From: Candidatus Poribacteria bacterium
Lineage (GTDB): Bacteria; Poribacteria; WGA-4E; PCPOR2b
Assembly (NCBI GenBank): GCA_027296925.1
Contig: JAPUIP010000825.1
Location: forward strand, 1-8,149
Direction: 5' to 3'
Length of the DNA: 8,149 bases
The notes under the pieces were generated by a model. It had not been told where the DNA came from. It searched no databases and was given only the letters and a program-made list of their open reading frames with translations. Shown in pieces: positions 6,801 through 8,149 of the stretch. Each line of letters starts with the position of its first letter. Within the stretch, counting starts at the first letter, position 1. A program made the position numbers and the translations under genes.

Positions 6801-8149
6801 CGCAGATCGACCGGAGATCCAGTTGAGCGTGACCATCAATTCGCTACCGCGCCCCAAAACGTCATCCACGCCGTTATGGGAAGCGCTATCAATCAAGAGC
6901 GGCGTCAAGGTATACTCAGCCGTTGTGTCCACGGCATCCGGATCGAGTTCGATAAAGTACGTTCCCGGTCGTACATCCGCAGAGAGGTGCGCCGAACCAT
7001 TCGTTCGCGACACGTCAACTCCGCTGGTATCCGTCAAGCGCATTTCGATCTGGAGTGGAATTCCAGGCGCGTCCGTGCGATGCAACCCAAGGCTGAGCAT
7101 ACCGCGTTGATTAATCGGCAGACGGAACCAATCGAGATCATCATCGGGGTGCCAACTCGTCCCCTGCACTTGCGCATCGATGGCGATCGGCGTTGCCCCG
7201 GTTCTGTCGCCGTTCGGTTCAATTTCCCACATCACCTCGGCGGGAATGTTGTCAGGCCGAAGCCGCAAGCGGTAGGTAGACTCGGATTGTCCTTCGGCGT
7301 TTTCAACGCCTAACAGGTATGTTCCCGGTGTGACGGCCGTTTTTAACGCGCTTGGCCCCGGATTGGCTGGAGTCAGTTCGAGCCCACCAATCTGGCTTTC
7401 TGGAGTGACTCGCGTTCCAGCGTAAACATTCAAGAGCACCGTTGGAAAGTGGATTTCGCTAGCAGTTGAAAAAATTATGGATAGCAGCCTGGGAGTCGGT
7501 GAAGGGACATCGAGCCGATACCAGTCCACATCGCCGGATCGATCCGCACGTCCAATGATCTCAAATCCCGCTGCCGGTAGGAAAATCGGGTTGGCAAAGT
7601 TTGGGGTGTCGTTGCGCTCAGTCTCCATCACTGAGCGTTCGTCTCGGTGCGTCAACGCAAGGGAGAGTTCGTAGCCAGCCGCTGGATTTTCGCCCTCAGC
7701 TTGCACACGGACGAGAAAGCCGTTTGTCCTTTCATTAAAGCCGAGGCTCAGTTGTGCTCGCTGACGTGTGGTCGCGTCCGCCCTGATCTCGCTGAGTACT
7801 GCCCCCTCCTGTGGTGCGTCCACATCGAACACACTGACGATGGTCTGCCCGACTCCCGCCGGGCGTTCAATGTGGAGGTCGATCTGGTTGAACTGCCCCG
7901 CGGCTCGATCGATCAGGTACCAGTCCACATCGCCATCTACCGCATTGAATCCACGCATCATCGCGTCTGTGGTCAACGGATTGGCGAAGGTTGGATCGTC
8001 ATTCGGCTCCGCCTCTGTCGTGAAGGTCGGCATGACAGTGAAGGTTTGCGTCGTCGCTCCACCGTTGCCGTCCGCCAATTTTACCGAAAAGATATGAGTC
8101 CCCTCGCGGAGGTTATAAAAGGTCACTCGATTCGCGGTGGTGAACTGGA
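3834..8149 (-). CDS. Giant exported multidomain protein: PPC, Ig-like, FN3-like, ZU5-like and FlgD/T9SS-like C-terminal domains (N-terminus outside window)
   Basis: The frame is open from the right edge to TAG at 3836-3834. It has 1,430 residues counted from a GTG at 8126 (numbering used here), and coding continues upstream of that codon, so the true start and any signal peptide are not visible. Order of domains: end of an Ig-like domain (1-30); three PPC-like domains (about 37-410); four Ig-like domains (411-841); three fibronectin-III-like domains (842-1172); a ZU5-like domain (about 1181-1335); and a FlgD-Ig / sorting-type domain (1337-1430) starting at VVVFPNPFIP and ending GLYIYLIRSD...MVMR. 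No cysteine occurs in the 1,430 residues, and Asp is abundant in turn motifs that may bind calcium. All this fits a secreted or surface-attached protein for adhesion or binding; a catalytic domain may lie in the unseen N-terminal part. No frameshift is seen. It does not appear to be co-transcribed with DUF433, being 223 bases apart. Confidence 0.9.
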   Translation of the reverse strand, partial: QFTTANRVTFYNLREGTHIFSVKLADGNGGATTQTFTVMPTFTTEAEPNDDPTFANPLTTDAMMRGFNAVDGDVDWYLIDRAAGQFNQIDLHIERPAGVGQTIVSVFDVDAPQEGAVLSEIRADATTRQRAQLSLGFNERTNGFLVRVQAEGENPAAGYELSLALTHRDERSVMETERNDTPNFANPIFLPAAGFEIIGRADRSGDVDWYRLDVPSPTPRLLSIIFSTASEIHFPTVLLNVYAGTRVTPESQIGGLELTPANPGPSALKTAVTPGTYLLGVENAEGQSESTYRLRLRPDNIPAEVMWEIEPNGDRTGATPIAIDAQVQGTSWHPDDDLDWFRLPINQRGMLSLGLHRTDAPGIPLQIEMRLTDTSGVDVSRTNGSAHLSADVRPGTYFIELDPDAVDTTAEYTLTPLLIDSASHNGVDDVLGRGSELMVTLNWISGRSAAFRIESPDIRVAMIDEGDGAYIGKYAVPLGLQIDNGEIIIELGLQDSVWRNEIRLRDAVTIDTLSPQIAQVRHDAVQPNGEIQPVGVGQTVHINLTSETGGSGTFKIEKGNFRVFGDLFDDGVHDDELEADGIYGGSYTVRLGDNVTGATVTGTLTDRAGNVAERAARKTLTLDTEPPEIRSITFSVIRQGALIPGNGQTITLLAGDLLTVTLEGEVNGKAEFDLGETPSALPLFDDGTRGDRQSNDGLYTAEHIVRENDSATNAVITGRLTDEAGNTNEMTSPVLIDIDTTPPPIHTIAHNGTNRPFVAGDRLVIRLSGELGGTATFDIGNFKTGLIMVDDASGEDEVANDGIYTGLYEIVAGDNAPDVVITGHLVDTGGNRSVVRSGRRVTIDAVPPEAITGVTAVDRPNDQGNQLVVTWEVPSAVPDFARFHIYREAAPIRSTSGLIPISQNLVVREQATATITVPSNNFAYYIAVTAVDQADNESSLSIENGSAFGPIRAFDNLPPPSVVGVKAADKPDDNGKTLIVSWAPLAIGDQHAQQFDDFARYQIYVDSRPIKAVGNLTPALTLVDVNAIEAEVPVESDQMDFYVAVTAVDENDNRAPLELAPDGSVFGPVQSRDESPPDPILNVVAIDTPSDPGKSLTVGWTPQIDAGVSHYQVYLSELPIRNVEDLADIDPIRVEGEATDFTDILTPIDGVDFYIAIRAVDLSGNISDLDATGRTVDGPVQSVSNLIRSAAQTTITAGFDPKTKVTLPPNAAQDGQTIDIFLPSDEVLLAQIDEANHFLAEAHIDEQIDFEFQDSVREFVLAGAQSQPDQLARPAALTLSYPVETQTRIPPEVENDLRVFRLNTRGRVALWELVPGEQHVNREDKTVTSFTEQLGVFRVARLQLPNNLKDVVVFPNPFIPDQSASKQVTFLNLTANATIEIYTLNGERVRSITVQNSAGTATWGGRNDSGREVASGLYIYLIRSDLDKAVGRIMVMR
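3837..4118 (-). other. C-terminal FlgD-Ig / T9SS sorting-like domain of the giant protein
   Basis: Residues 1337-1430: VVVFPNPFIP, then VTFLNLTANATIEIYTLNGE, then TWGGRNDSGREVASGLYIYLI and a final GRIMVMR strand. The YPNPF start, the IYxxxGExVR strand and the W-x-GxNxxGxxVxxGxYxY strand are the marks of this domain. In Bacteroidetes, related domains direct export and cell-surface attachment through type IX secretion; in other phyla they occur without a proven type IX system. Which route applies here cannot be told from the window. Confidence 0.75.
4122..4586 (-). other. ZU5-like region before the C-terminal domain of the giant protein
   Basis: Residues 1181-1335 contain KVTLPPNAAQDGQTIDIFLP, then PAALTLSYPVE, then DLRVFRLNTRGRVALWELVPG and a closing LGVFRVARL strand. 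The order (a 'xVxLPxxA' strand, an LTLSY strand, an 'LRxFRL...W' strand) resembles ZU5-like modules found near the C-terminus of other large bacterial surface proteins. I recognise the pattern but not a specific subfamily. Confidence 0.45.
4611..5603 (-). repeat. Three tandem fibronectin-III-like domains
   Basis: Units lie at about 842-950, 951-1068 and 1069-1172. Each opens with PP-x4-G/N-V-x-A-x-D-x-P-x-D-x-G-x2-L-x-V-x-W, continues with an F/HY(Q/H)IY strand and a PIR/PIK element, and ends with (Y/F)Y(I/V)A(V/I)(T/R)AVD followed by a (F)GP(I/V)(R/Q) linker. The W and the Y-AV-A-VD strand are the usual core of FN3 folds. These act mostly as spacers or binding modules in secreted bacterial proteins. 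Confidence 0.72.
5604..6896 (-). repeat. Four tandem Ig-like domains with a DDG...DGxY turn
   Basis: Units of about 105-115 residues span roughly 411-512, 513-626, 627-743 and 744-841. They share the scheme: strand with G/V-D-x-L-x-V-x-L, an acidic loop, DG(I/L)Y, then GxLxDxAGN and a V/LTIDTxPPxI linker. The acidic loops read LFDDGVHDD...ADGIY, LFDDGTRGD...NDGLY and VDDASGEDE...NDGIY in units 2 to 4. Unit 1 has only IDEGDGAY, a shortened loop. Such Asp/Gly-rich turns may bind calcium; that is inference. Confidence 0.7.
6897..8018 (-). repeat. Three tandem PPC-like beta domains in the giant protein
   Basis: Units begin near residues 37, 168 and 298. Each starts with an acidic E-x-(E/N/R)-N-D/G-like turn (EAEPNDDPTFANP, ETERNDTPNFANP, EIEPNGDRTGATP). 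Each then has a D(V/L)DW(Y/F) element (DVDWY 66-70, DVDWY 199-203, DLDWF 330-334) and closes with a GTY or GYEL/YRLRL strand. This is the bacterial pre-peptidase C-terminal domain pattern, usually found on secreted enzymes and surface proteins. The first two units also share a 17-base identical stretch of DNA (7519-7535 and 7918-7934) over the DVDWY codons. The third has diverged. Confidence 0.75.

Noticed and set aside
4033..8097. Many plus-strand open frames of 60-174 codons opposite the giant gene
   Set aside because: They are by-products of a long high-G+C antisense frame. Their translations are low-complexity, Arg/Ser-rich and unlike any family, while the minus frame shows ordered domains throughout.
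1..8149. tRNA, rRNA, CRISPR array, insertion sequence or transposase
   Set aside because: No spaced direct repeats, tRNA-like cloverleaf, terminal inverted repeats or transposase motifs were seen on either strand.

Overview
The window looks like a chromosomal segment of a Gram-negative bacterium. It carries a diderm-type type II secretion pseudopilin homologue. It also carries a very large exported multidomain protein whose C-terminal domain resembles the FlgD-Ig / type IX secretion sorting domains. That domain layout, with orphan toxin-antitoxin-like genes and a stand-alone hisA, fits environmental lineages such as Poribacteria, Latescibacteria or other FCB-related phyla. This placement is inferred from gene style only; no rRNA or taxonomic marker is present.

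Layout. The plus strand opens with the 3' end of an unrecognised gene (2-391). A short spacer with a perfect 6-bp inverted repeat (423-439) leads into an overlapping two-gene operon: a minimal nucleotidyltransferase (MNT, 461-799) and a HEPN-domain protein (789-1187), a known type of toxin-antitoxin or defence pair. Converging on it is a class I glutamine amidotransferase-like hydrolase of the PuuD/C26 family (1214-1942, minus). This is divergent, over only 45 bp, from hisA (1988-2701, plus), a histidine biosynthesis gene with no other his gene in view. The minus strand from there on holds a GspG-like pseudopilin (2759-3211), a DUF433 antitoxin-like protein with an unusual tail (3245-3610), and one giant open frame that runs off the right edge (3834-8149).

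The giant protein fills more than half of the window. In order it shows the end of an Ig-like domain, three PPC-like beta domains, four Ig-like domains, three fibronectin-III-like domains, a ZU5-like domain and a C-terminal FlgD/T9SS-like domain. It has no cysteine in the 1,430 residues from 8126 to the stop, as expected for an exported surface or extracellular protein. No catalytic domain is visible in the part seen.

The genes do not form a single pathway. The MNT-HEPN pair is the only clear operon. The DUF433 and GspG-like genes are in tandem and may be co-transcribed, but a plausible promoter for the latter lies inside the end of the former. I see no convincing new multi-gene system. The points most worth a second look are the pseudopilin with Gln instead of the usual Glu at mature position 5, the HEPN protein without a standard Rx4-6H motif, the DUF433 protein that lacks its usual toxin partner, and the architecture of the giant protein.
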